Of a stretch of DNA of 46,153 nucleotides, positions 8,623 through 15,742 are shown in pieces. Below the pieces are notes generated by a model. The model did not search any database. It was not told the DNA's origin and saw only the letters and a list, made by a program, of their open reading frames with translations. This stretch comes from Fulvivirga sp. (GTDB lineage Bacteria > Bacteroidota > Bacteroidia > Cytophagales > Cyclobacteriaceae). The stretch lies in contig JANQLQ010000002.1 of the NCBI GenBank assembly GCA_028280565.1, positions 1-46,153 on the forward strand, given 5' to 3'. Within the stretch, counting starts at the first letter, position 1. Each line of letters begins with the position of its first letter. The position numbers and the translations under genes were made by a program.

Positions 8623-8990
8623 TCAAGCAACTGCTACTGGTAGGCATCGGTGGGTTTACAGGAAGTATTTTTCGATACCTCACGTACCTTTGGGTGGATA
8701 AGAAATTTGAGGGGGCTTTCCCGCTTGCAACGTTCAGTGTAAATATCATCGGCAGCTTTTTCTTAGGGTTGCTCTATGGTGCCGCTGTTAGATCAGATCT
8801 TATTAGCCAAGACCTACGCCTGCTCCTAGGTGTAGGCATATGCGGTAGCTACACCACCTTTTCAACATTTGCCTTTGAAAACATGGGATTGTTAGGACAA
8901 AAGGATTTTGTGACCATCGCCTACTACATCCCGGGGAGTATCCTGTTAGGGCTTTTAGCCGCTTATGGGGGGTACTCCATACTTCGATAA
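8619..8990 (+). CDS. crcB: Fluoride ion channel CrcB/Fluc
   Basis: A 123-residue, four-helix inner-membrane channel that exports fluoride as a dual-topology dimer. It begins with GGFTGSIFRYLTYLWV. The conserved 'FSVNIIGSFFLG' carries the pore Asn, and 'GSYTTFSTFAFEN' is the Phe-box with the central sodium-site backbone and the Phe residues that line the pore. Length matches the family. It is coupled (ATGA overlap) to the membrane protein upstream. I did not see a fluoride riboswitch ahead of the pair. An imperfect hairpin at 9018-9090 follows. Confidence 0.93.
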   Translation: MIKQLLLVGIGGFTGSIFRYLTYLWVDKKFEGAFPLATFSVNIIGSFFLGLLYGAAVRSDLISQDLRLLLGVGICGSYTTFSTFAFENMGLLGQKDFVTIAYYIPGSILLGLLAAYGGYSILR

Positions 8991-9017
8991 GTAAGGACTC
9001 CTTGCCTTCGTCTAACC

Positions 9018-9090
9018 GTAATGGGACAACCGCTGCCAGGTTTCACAAAACCAGCTCTCCTACCCTCTTCGTTAACCGTTGTCCCCTTAC
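9018..9090. repeat. Inverted repeat downstream of crcB
   Basis: Arms GTAATGGGACAAC (9018-9030) and GTTGTCCCCTTAC (9078-9090) pair at 12 of 13 positions around a 47-base loop. There is no T-tract, so a simple terminator is doubtful. Together with elements C and B it occupies the 669-base gap before the LamG lipoprotein. Confidence 0.5.
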
Positions 9091-9118
9091 CGGGTATCTC
9101 CAGTGTCAAACCTAGCAA

Positions 9119-9421
9119 CCTGAACTCGATTAAAAAAACGACCGTCATTCCGCACCGATGGTTGTGAGCGTGTTAAGTTAGGCCTCAAATGACGTACTGG
9201 CATAGAATGAGCTATGATTGAGGTATTGATCCGTAGGCAATAGGCAAAGGGCAGTAGGCAAAAAATTATAGGGTTGCCGATTGCTCTTTGCCAACTGCCA
9301 ACTTTAAGAACGGGATTAGAAAAAATAGCTAACCGTCTAATTACAATCAACTTAACAAGAGGGCTCATGGGGAGAGCCGGGTATCTGCTGTGTCTGTAGA
9401 ACGGAAGCTACTCCCCGGTTT
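9119..9421 (+). repeat. Family-C element interrupted by a family-B element
   Basis: The two halves (9119-9168 and 9360-9421) match the uninterrupted copy at 23661-23773. Shared pieces are 'ctcgattaaaaaaa', 'gaccgtcattccg', 'tgtgag', 'agggctcatgg', 'gagagccgg' and 'atctgctgtgtc'. The join in the intact copy is TGTGAG|AGGGC. Here the family-B copy, beginning CGTGTTAAG and ending CTTAACA, is inserted exactly at that point, with AG on both sides. Confidence 0.75.
9170..9358 (-). repeat. Family-B element inserted in family C
   Basis: Reverse-oriented copy with ends GTGTTAAGTTA and TCAACTTAACA. It has the same internal order as 5244-5425 and 23517-23804: 'gtctaatt', 'atcccgttcttaaag', the hairpin core, 'gatcaatacct', 'gtcatttgagg'. 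The core arms pair with some G-T wobbles. Confidence 0.8.
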
Positions 9422-9659
9422 AAAGACGGTGAAAGTATTCTAAACCTCATTTTAAGCCTAGGCGGCAATGATTTCAAATCGAACTGGGGTTCGGAAGTAG
9501 TGACCCTGCGGCTCTTTCATCATATTTTTCCATGCTAACTGCATCATAATAAAGGGGTTAGAATCATGCCGGTTACTTCTTAGCTACCCATGAGTATGTA
9601 CATTATAAGCCTGTGCGAAATAGGACTCCAATTCTTTTTTAAACTTAAAGCAAACAACC
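9422..9659. other. Leader region of the LamG lipoprotein
   Basis: Completes the crcB-to-lipoprotein gap. I see no ORF, no repeat match and no convincing promoter element here. Confidence 0.4.
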
Positions 9660-10415
9660 ATGAAATATTCAATTTGTTTTTTCGCGTTGCTAGGCTCTTT
9701 TATTGTAGTATTATCCGGTTGCTCCGGGTCAGACGATGACAACGTTGCTCCCCCCGAAGTACCCCCTACAATATTTAGCTTCATGCCAACCCCAGGTTCT
9801 ACGAATAATGAGTTCAATATAGTCGGTAACCCAACGATCAACGGTGACCAATATGAATTCAATGCCGTAGATGAAGACAACGGCTGTGGCCTGCAGGGAG
9901 GGGATCATATTGTATTGGACACCTTAGAGGCAATATGGGAAAATGGTTTTAGTATGTACGCCTGGGTAGAGTTTACTGAAAACAGGAATTTTGAACGAAT
10001 TTTTGATTTTGGAAATGGGCGCGGAGAAGACAACGGCCAAAATGTAAGCCTGGCCCGGTACAAGACTACTTCAGGGCTGGCCTTGACCAGCTGGTTAGAT
10101 TCAACCGTCGCTAACCGAGTAGATGGAAGGGTCATTGCCTTTAATGCCATTGTAAATAATCAAAAAGCCTTCTATGCGGCCACGATCAGCCCTACGGGGG
10201 AGATGAAGCTGTATATTAATGGTGAAGTGGCTGCCCAGAGGGCAGATGGTCACCCTGTAGCTAACGTACGCAGGACCAGGAACTTCATAGGACATTCTAA
10301 TTGGTGCCACATAGACCCGGATTTTAAGGGTACCATTGAAGGGCTAAATATATTTAATAGGGTGATCTCAGAAGAGTTGATCAAAGCCGTTTATGATGAA
10401 GGGCTCGGTGAATAG
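9660..10415 (+). CDS. LamG-like (concanavalin-fold) surface lipoprotein
   Basis: A 251-residue protein. A lipoprotein signal ends at LSGC (Cys20). The next residues, SGSDDDN, resemble the acidic lipoprotein export signal that sends Bacteroidota lipoproteins to the cell surface. After a Pro-rich linker (PPEVPPT) comes a jelly-roll domain (about residues 60-245) with the LamG pattern 'FSMYAWVEFTENRNFERIFDFGNG', 'MKLYINGEVAA' and a C-terminal 'FKGTIEGLNIFNRVISEELIKAVYD'. Such domains bind glycans or proteins; the ligand is unknown. It is monocistronic and followed by a family-A fragment and a bidirectional terminator shared with ahcY. Confidence 0.85.
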   Translation: MKYSICFFALLGSFIVVLSGCSGSDDDNVAPPEVPPTIFSFMPTPGSTNNEFNIVGNPTINGDQYEFNAVDEDNGCGLQGGDHIVLDTLEAIWENGFSMYAWVEFTENRNFERIFDFGNGRGEDNGQNVSLARYKTTSGLALTSWLDSTVANRVDGRVIAFNAIVNNQKAFYAATISPTGEMKLYINGEVAAQRADGHPVANVRRTRNFIGHSNWCHIDPDFKGTIEGLNIFNRVISEELIKAVYDEGLGE

Positions 10416-10431
10416 AAACCCTGGAAAGATT

Positions 10432-10604
10432 ATTGAAAATTCAAGTGGCGTATGGCAGGGAGATCTCCAGGCATAGCACGGCCCATTTGAGGCCTGTGGG
10501 CAAGCGGCCTTTTAAACTGCTCATTCGAGATTCGCATTACCCGAAACATCATAAAATATTAGCCTAATTTGCTAAAAATAAACGTTTTACTACCAGGGCT
10601 AACC
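10432..10604 (+). repeat. Family-A repeat, internally deleted copy 2
   Basis: The 5' block ('aattcaagtggcgtatgg ... gcggcc') joins directly to the 3' block ('tttaaactgctcatt ... ccgaaacatc ... tttgctaaaaat'). About 135 bp present in copies 1 and 3, including the long hairpin, are missing. Same orientation as the other copies and again between converging genes. Confidence 0.75.
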
Positions 10605-10612
10605 TGGTAGTA
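10588..10612. repeat. Perfect 10-bp hairpin at the end of repeat A2
   Basis: TACTACCAGG and CCTGGTAGTA around a GCTAA loop. It replaces the usual 3' end of family A. No T-tract follows, so its role is unclear. Confidence 0.6.
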
Positions 10613-10624
10613 TATAGGTTTGTT

Positions 10625-10669
10625 CATAAAAAAAGAGGCTTTCCGAAACGGAACAGCCTCTTTTTTATG
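10625..10669. terminator. Bidirectional rho-independent terminator
   Basis: Stem AGAGGCT-TTCCG / CGGAA-C-AGCCTCT with an AAA loop, flanked by an A-run on the left and a T-run on the right. It can terminate both the LamG lipoprotein (+) and ahcY (-), which converge here. Confidence 0.9.
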
Positions 10670-10685
10670 ATCGTTTTAGCCCTAA

Positions 10686-11987
10686 TTAATACCGGTAGGT
10701 ATCTGCTTTGAAAGGACCATTTACTTCTACACCAATATATTCTGCTTGTCCCGGGGTAAGGACTTCAAGCTCAACCCCGATCTTATTCAAGTGAAGCGCC
10801 GCCACTTTTTCATCCAAGTGCTTGGGCAAAGTATATACTTTGTTTTCGTATTGATCTGAATTATTCCAGAGCTCTATTTGCGCTAACGTTTGGTTGGTGA
10901 AAGAGTTAGACATCACGAACGAAGGATGACCTGTAGCACATCCTAGGTTTACCAACCTGCCTTCGGCCAGTAGGATCACATCTTTACCATTTGGCAAGGT
11001 GTATTTATCCACCTGCGGCTTGATCTCGTCCCGGGTAGCATTGTCGTTCAACCAAGCTACATCAATTTCATTATCGAAATGGCCAATGTTACATACGATG
11101 GCCTTATCTTTCATATTCTCGAAATGACGGCCTACAACGATGTCACGATTACCAGTAGCGGTAACTACAACGTCCGCTTCTTTTACCGCATCGTCCATTT
11201 TCTTCACTTCGAAACCGTCCATAGCGGCTTGCAATGCACAGATGGGATCAATCTCGGTTACGATCACACGAGCGCCAGCACCTTGTAAGGAAGCAGCAGA
11301 CCCTTTACCTACATCACCATAACCACCTACTACGGCCACTTTACCGGCCATCATTACGTCTGTCGCCCTGCGGATGGCATCTACCAAAGACTCTTTGCAG
11401 CCGTATTTATTGTCGAATTTTGACTTCGTAACGGAATCATTCACATTAATGGCAGGCATTACCAATGTGCCATTCTTTTCCCGCTCTACCAAGCGAAGTA
11501 CTCCCGTAGTCGTTTCTTCAGAAAGACCTTTAATTCCATTTACATACTGCGGGTACTTATCAAATACCATGTTCGTAAGGTCTCCGCCATCATCCAAGAT
11601 CATGTTTAACGGCTGGCCGTCTTCGAAAACCAACGTCTGCTCGATACACCAATCAAACTTCTCCTCTGTCATACCTTTCCAAGCATATACAGGGATACCT
11701 GCAGCAGCTATAGCAGCGGCGGCATGATCCTGCGTTGAGAAAATGTTGCAAGAAGACCAGGTCACTTGCGCGCCGAGTTCCACTAAGGTCTCTATCAGCA
11801 CAGCGGTCTGGATGGTCATGTGCAAACAACCCGCTATACGTGCACCTTTCAAAGGCTGCTCACCCTTGTACTCCTCGCGAATGGCCATTAAACCGGGCAT
11901 TTCCGCCTCTGCCAATTCGATCTCTTTCCTTCCCCATTCTGCCAAAGAAATGTCCTTAACCTTGTACTTCAATTTTTCTTCAATCAT
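10686..11987 (-). CDS. ahcY: Adenosylhomocysteinase (S-adenosylhomocysteine hydrolase)
   Basis: A cytosolic NAD-dependent enzyme that splits S-adenosylhomocysteine into adenosine and homocysteine and so relieves product inhibition of methyltransferases. From ATG 11987 ([19 protein letters not shown]) it has 433 residues, the normal size for bacterial SAHH; a TTG at 12041 would add 18 unusual residues. Recognised parts are '[17 protein letters not shown]' (substrate domain), '[16 protein letters not shown]' with the catalytic Lys/Asp and signature 1, the NAD-binding GYGDVGKG near residue 222, '[11 protein letters not shown]', and the C-terminal ...ADTYRY that completes the neighbour's cofactor site. 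It diverges from an Lrp-type regulator, a plausible but unproven controller. Confidence 0.97.
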   Translation of the reverse strand: MIEEKLKYKVKDISLAEWGRKEIELAEAEMPGLMAIREEYKGEQPLKGARIAGCLHMTIQTAVLIETLVELGAQVTWSSCNIFSTQDHAAAAIAAAGIPVYAWKGMTEEKFDWCIEQTLVFEDGQPLNMILDDGGDLTNMVFDKYPQYVNGIKGLSEETTTGVLRLVEREKNGTLVMPAINVNDSVTKSKFDNKYGCKESLVDAIRRATDVMMAGKVAVVGGYGDVGKGSAASLQGAGARVIVTEIDPICALQAAMDGFEVKKMDDAVKEADVVVTATGNRDIVVGRHFENMKDKAIVCNIGHFDNEIDVAWLNDNATRDEIKPQVDKYTLPNGKDVILLAEGRLVNLGCATGHPSFVMSNSFTNQTLAQIELWNNSDQYENKVYTLPKHLDEKVAALHLNKIGVELEVLTPGQAEYIGVEVNGPFKADTYRY

Positions 11988-12160
11988 GCTATCATTAATT
12001 TTATGAATGTTTCCTTCATTAGAAAGTGGCAAATTTAACAAATCTAGTTCAATGATCTTTATTTGAATGTAATTTTAGTGTTAATTCCTATTTTCAAGAC
12101 CTGTTTAGAATTTTTTCCTAGTAAATCAGTAACTTAAGCGCACAAACAGGAATTTTTCCT

Positions 12161-12631
12161 ATGGATAAGTTAGATGTTGTAGATCACCAGATCTTAGACC
12201 TTTTGCAGCAGGATGCTAAGCTGAATATAAAAACCATTGCCGAGAGGCTCAACCTTACTAAAACGCCGATTTATGAACGTATCAAAAGATTGGAAAAAGA
12301 AGGGTTCATTTCCAAATACGTAGCCATTGTAGATCGTCAAAAGATCGTTTCTTCCATCATCGTTTTCCTCACCGGGTCATTAAAGGTGAATAAGTTTGAG
12401 CAGACACAGGAATTCTACGATGCGGTCATGGAAGTCCCCGAAATTTTGGAGTGTTACCTGCTAGGAGGTGACCGTGATTTCCTTCTTAAAGTGATCGCTC
12501 AAGACCTGGATTCTTACCACCAGTTTTATTCTGAAAAGATAGCCTCCATCCCACATGTAGGCGAGATCAGGAGCTCATTTGTTCTAAAAGAGGTGAAAAA
12601 CAGTACTGCTATTCCTAATATGACCTTATAA
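12161..12631 (+). CDS. Lrp/AsnC-family transcriptional regulator
   Basis: A 156-residue protein of standard length. The N-terminal winged HTH (about 5-60) reads 'LDLLQQDAKLNIKTIAERLNLTKTPIYERIKRLEKEGFI', and a C-terminal RAM/AsnC ligand-binding ferredoxin-like domain (about 68-145) reads 'ECYLLGGDRDFLLKVIAQDL'. Family members bind amino acids and act as octamers. It diverges from ahcY with ~170 bases between the starts, so control of methionine/SAM-cycle genes is a reasonable guess; no operator was identified. Confidence 0.92.
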   Translation: MDKLDVVDHQILDLLQQDAKLNIKTIAERLNLTKTPIYERIKRLEKEGFISKYVAIVDRQKIVSSIIVFLTGSLKVNKFEQTQEFYDAVMEVPEILECYLLGGDRDFLLKVIAQDLDSYHQFYSEKIASIPHVGEIRSSFVLKEVKNSTAIPNMTL

Positions 12632-12679
12632 AACAACAGGCCCAGTGGCCATCTTCGTTTTTGGACATTGAAACCGCTC

Positions 12680-12767
12680 TTAACCGCAGAGGCCACAGTG
12701 AATACGCGGAGGACACGAAGTAATCTCTGTGACTCTCGGCGGTCTTCTCCGTTTTCTCCGCGGTTAA
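12680..12767. repeat. Hairpin repeat E between lrp-type and kinase genes
   Basis: Ends TTAACCGCAGAG (12680-12691) and CTCCGCGGTTAA (12756-12767) pair. Inside are further pieces of the same kind ('ccacagtgaatacgcggag' against 'tctgtgactctcggcgg'). It resembles the CGCAGAG/CACAGAG-type intergenic repeats seen in many environmental genomes. It lies between converging genes and could act as a terminator. Confidence 0.6.
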
Positions 12768-12805
12768 ACACTTGACCATTTGGCAATTAAACCCAAAACT
12801 CATAA

Positions 12806-14119
12806 TTAAAATATAAGCCTAAAGGTGGTCCCCTGTCCCGGCTTAGAGCTCAGTTCTATCTTACCACTGTGCAGCTGCATGATCTGTCGTGCCAAGGCAA
12901 GGCCGATGCCCGTACCTTCCTTTTTGGTAGTAAAAAATGGCACAAATACCTGGTCGAACTTGCCCGGTGAGATCCCCTCTCCATTGTCGGAAATGGTGAT
13001 CCCTTTCTCATGACTGTGTCCTATGGATAGTTTGGGAGAGTGCGTATTCACCATGGCTTCCCTGGCATTTTTTATCAAGTTGATCAAGACTTGGTCCAGT
13101 AAGTCGGGATCTGCCAGGATATGATTCTCACCGGGTATGTTCAGCGAAACCTCGATCGCTTCCGGGTCCAACAACGCCAATACCCGTTCCACTTGTTTTT
13201 TTACATTGACCTGCTCAAATTTCGGGGTGGGTAACTTGGTCAGCTTGCGGTAAGCTTGTATAAAAGTTTGTAATCCCACCCCCCGGTTTTCCACTGCGTC
13301 CAGGCCTGTCCACAGCTTCTCTACCGTGGCAGGAGGTATAGGTTCGGCTTCATTTCTGCTTTTTTCCACGATCTTCTTTAACGTGCTGGTAAGCGATGTG
13401 ATCGGTGTCACGGAATTCATGATCTCATGGGTGAGCACGCGAATTAGCTTTTGCCATGCCGCCAGCTCGTTGGCATCTAATTCGTTTTTGATGTTTTGAA
13501 GGGATACTAGCTTATAATATTTGCCTTGGAGTTTAAATTCAGAGGCATGCAAATTGATCTGCTGGACACGGTGGCCGGATACGATCTTGACAAGCTTGTT
13601 TTCACCAGCCCTTACCTGCCGGATATTCTCAAGTAAAGCCCCATCCACCCTGCCTATGTTGTCCAATCGTACCAAATGCCGCAGGTTAAGGAGGTCTTTG
13701 GTGGCATCATTGACAAGCTGGATCTTTTCGTTTTCATCAAAGCTTAAAATCCCTACATTGACATGCGCTATCAAAGCCTCTAGGAAAATATGCTGGGCTT
13801 CCTTTTCCGAACCCAGCTGTTTGAATTTCCTGGTGATCTGGTTAAATACCTTGTACAGCTCATTAAAAGAACGGCCCTTGGCCTTTTCAGGAAAAGTGGT
13901 GGTAAAATCATCTTGCAAAAGTGCTAGTAAAAAGGCTTTAAAATCACGATTGGTCCGATCTACGTACCATATGAATTCAATAATGGACAGGACAAAAAAG
14001 ACAACAAGGTAGACGCTTCGCAAATAATTAGTAGCCACTAAAAGATAATACACCAGCGCAGTGATGATCAGCGCGATGATAATTACCCGGATGAGGACAT
14101 TTAACCGGAAGTTTTTCAT
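12806..14119 (-). CDS. Membrane sensor histidine kinase (NtrY-like)
   Basis: A 437-residue kinase. Two adjacent N-terminal helices ('VIIIALIITALVYYLL', 'SVYLVVFFVLSIIEFIWYV') leave almost no periplasmic loop, so it probably senses inside the membrane or cytoplasm. A PAS domain (~110-200; 'AHVNVGILSFDENEKIQLVN') precedes the HisKA box RVLTHEIMNSVTPI (His about residue 232) and HATPase_c with NLIKNAREAM, SDNGEGIS and GTGIGLAL. Its ATG overlaps the stop of the NtrC-type regulator by one base (TAATG), so the two form one operon and a cognate pair. It diverges from the FtsX permease array, the likely target. Confidence 0.92.
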   Translation of the reverse strand: MKNFRLNVLIRVIIIALIITALVYYLLVATNYLRSVYLVVFFVLSIIEFIWYVDRTNRDFKAFLLALLQDDFTTTFPEKAKGRSFNELYKVFNQITRKFKQLGSEKEAQHIFLEALIAHVNVGILSFDENEKIQLVNDATKDLLNLRHLVRLDNIGRVDGALLENIRQVRAGENKLVKIVSGHRVQQINLHASEFKLQGKYYKLVSLQNIKNELDANELAAWQKLIRVLTHEIMNSVTPITSLTSTLKKIVEKSRNEAEPIPPATVEKLWTGLDAVENRGVGLQTFIQAYRKLTKLPTPKFEQVNVKKQVERVLALLDPEAIEVSLNIPGENHILADPDLLDQVLINLIKNAREAMVNTHSPKLSIGHSHEKGITISDNGEGISPGKFDQVFVPFFTTKKEGTGIGLALARQIMQLHSGKIELSSKPGQGTTFRLIF

Positions 14120-15489
14120 TATAACCCGTATTTTTCCATTCTCCGGTACATTGCGCCACGCGAGAGCCCCAGCTCCTTAGCGGCGTGGCTTACATTACCA
14201 TTGTGTTTCATAAGCGCCTTTTTTATCGCCCATGCCTCCAGGTCTTCTAAATTATAATCTTCAAACTCTGACGCATTGAGATCGTTTACTTTGGCCAAGT
14301 TAAGATCACCCACCTTTATCGTATTCTCCTCGCTCATGATCACGGCTCTTTCCAGTGAATGCTGGAGTTCCCTGACATTTCCGGGCCACTCGTAACTTTC
14401 AAGTGCCTGGATCACCTCTTTTGACAAAGACAATCCTATTTTTTGGTACTTTTTCGCATAGATCTCAAGGAAATGACCGCCTAGTAAGCCGATATCCCCG
14501 GCCCTGTCTCGCAGGGGAGGCATCGTTACTTCCATAGTATTGATCCTATAAAAAAGGTCTTCTCGAAACTCCCCGGCCTTAACCATAGACAGCAGATCCC
14601 GGTTAGTAGCGGATATGATGCGAGCATCAATTTCCACGGCTGTATTAGAACCTACTTTTGTGACCTTCCTAGACTGGAGAACCGTAAGCAGCTTGGATTG
14701 CTGTTCTAGCGGAAGGTTACCAATCTCGTCTAGGAAAAGGGTTCCTCCTTTTGCCGCTTCAAAGCGTCCCATTCGATCTTCTTTGGCATCTGTAAAAGCG
14801 CCTTTTTTATGACCGAAAAGTTCGCTTTCAAAAAGGTTCCCGGGGATGGCGCCCAGATCTACGGAAATAAAAACCTCTTCGGCACGGGGAGAAGCCTTAT
14901 GCAAAGCCCTGGCCGCTACTTCTTTACCTGTACCGTTTTCCCCCAGGATAAGTACATTCGCATCCGTAGGCCCTACTTTTTCAATAAATGCCATGACCGA
15001 TCGCATGGCGTGCGAAGTACCTATGATCCCTGCAAAGGCCGTAGGGGATGGTTTGTTTAGCACCGCTTGACGAGATTTTAGCTGGCGGATCTCTTGCTGC
15101 TGTTCTGAGAGGTTAAGGGCATTATTCACAGTAGCCAGTAATCGCTCATTATGCCAGGGTTTGGTAATAAAATCCAAGGCCCCGGCTTTCATGGCTTTCA
15201 CAGCAGTATCTACCTCGCCGTAAGCTGTCATCATGATAACATTGATGTGAGGATCAACGGACTTGATCTTTGCTAACAGGTCCAACCCTTCTCGTCCGGA
15301 CGTCTCACCTTGGGAGAAGTTCATATCAAGTAAAACAACATGGTATGCCTTTTCAGAAAGCAGTGCCTCTATCTTAGCAGGCTCACTTATAGTGTCCACC
15401 ATAGTGTAGTGCTCCTCCAATAGGAGCTTGAGGCTGACAAGGATGAACTCGTCATCGTCTATGATCAAGAGATTACCAGCTTTCTTCAT
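14119..15489 (-). CDS. NtrC-family sigma-54-dependent response regulator
   Basis: A 456-residue activator with three domains. The receiver (1-125) has the acidic pair IDDDE and phospho-Asp near 55 ('VVLLDMNFSQ'). The AAA+ domain (~150-385) has Walker A GENGTGKE (~183), an intact sigma-54 contact loop GAFTDA (~230), and Walker B/sensor 'GGTLFLDEIGN' with an R-finger region. The Fis-type HTH at the C-terminus reads 'NVSHAAKELGLSRGAMYRRMEKYGL' (~428-456). The intact GAFTDA means it should open sigma-54 promoters. The divergent intergenic space carries a palindrome and a -24/-12-like sequence ahead of the permease array, so this is its probable regulator. It is the first gene of the operon with the kinase. 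Confidence 0.95.
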   Translation of the reverse strand: MKKAGNLLIIDDDEFILVSLKLLLEEHYTMVDTISEPAKIEALLSEKAYHVVLLDMNFSQGETSGREGLDLLAKIKSVDPHINVIMMTAYGEVDTAVKAMKAGALDFITKPWHNERLLATVNNALNLSEQQQEIRQLKSRQAVLNKPSPTAFAGIIGTSHAMRSVMAFIEKVGPTDANVLILGENGTGKEVAARALHKASPRAEEVFISVDLGAIPGNLFESELFGHKKGAFTDAKEDRMGRFEAAKGGTLFLDEIGNLPLEQQSKLLTVLQSRKVTKVGSNTAVEIDARIISATNRDLLSMVKAGEFREDLFYRINTMEVTMPPLRDRAGDIGLLGGHFLEIYAKKYQKIGLSLSKEVIQALESYEWPGNVRELQHSLERAVIMSEENTIKVGDLNLAKVNDLNASEFEDYNLEDLEAWAIKKALMKHNGNVSHAAKELGLSRGAMYRRMEKYGL

Positions 15490-15593
15490 TTATCTTCATC
15501 TTATCGCTTCGAAAACCTCCTTAAACCTTTAAGAATCAGTAAGGTCCTGGGAATTGCTATTAAATCTATCAATTACCAGGATGAATTCCATCC

Positions 15594-15640
15594 CAAGTGC
15601 CCATTAATGGACATTATGGTGTTGTATGAGTGGGCACTTG
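15594..15640 (+). promoter_or_regulatory. Candidate enhancer (UAS) for the NtrC-type regulator
   Basis: The near-palindrome TGCCCATTAATGGACA (15598-15613) sits inside a larger perfect inverted repeat, CAAGTGCCCA (15594-15603) and TGGGCACTTG (15631-15640). The second arm provides another half-site (GTGGGCA). It is ~100 bases upstream of the -24/-12 element, the normal distance for NtrC-family enhancers. Binding is inferred, not shown. Confidence 0.55.
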
Positions 15641-15699
15641 TGATGAGCAGAAAATACCAAAACATGCATAAATAACTGAAAATCAATTATTTATGCTGA

Positions 15700-15715
15700 T
15701 GGCATTAGTTTTGTA
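15700..15715 (+). promoter_or_regulatory. Sigma-54 (-24/-12) promoter-like element
   Basis: TGGCATTAGTTTTGTA aligns with the consensus TGGCACG-N4-TTGCA: GG at -24 and TTG at the -12 box with the correct spacing. The C after TTG is replaced by T. It ends 27 bases before the ATG of the first array permease (15743). Confidence 0.55.
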
Positions 15716-15742
15716 AAGCAAAATGTGTTACCATAAAAAATC

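Noticed and set aside
12526-12803. Minus-strand frames overlapping the end of the Lrp-type gene
   Set aside because: Shadow of the coding strand plus the hairpin repeat E.
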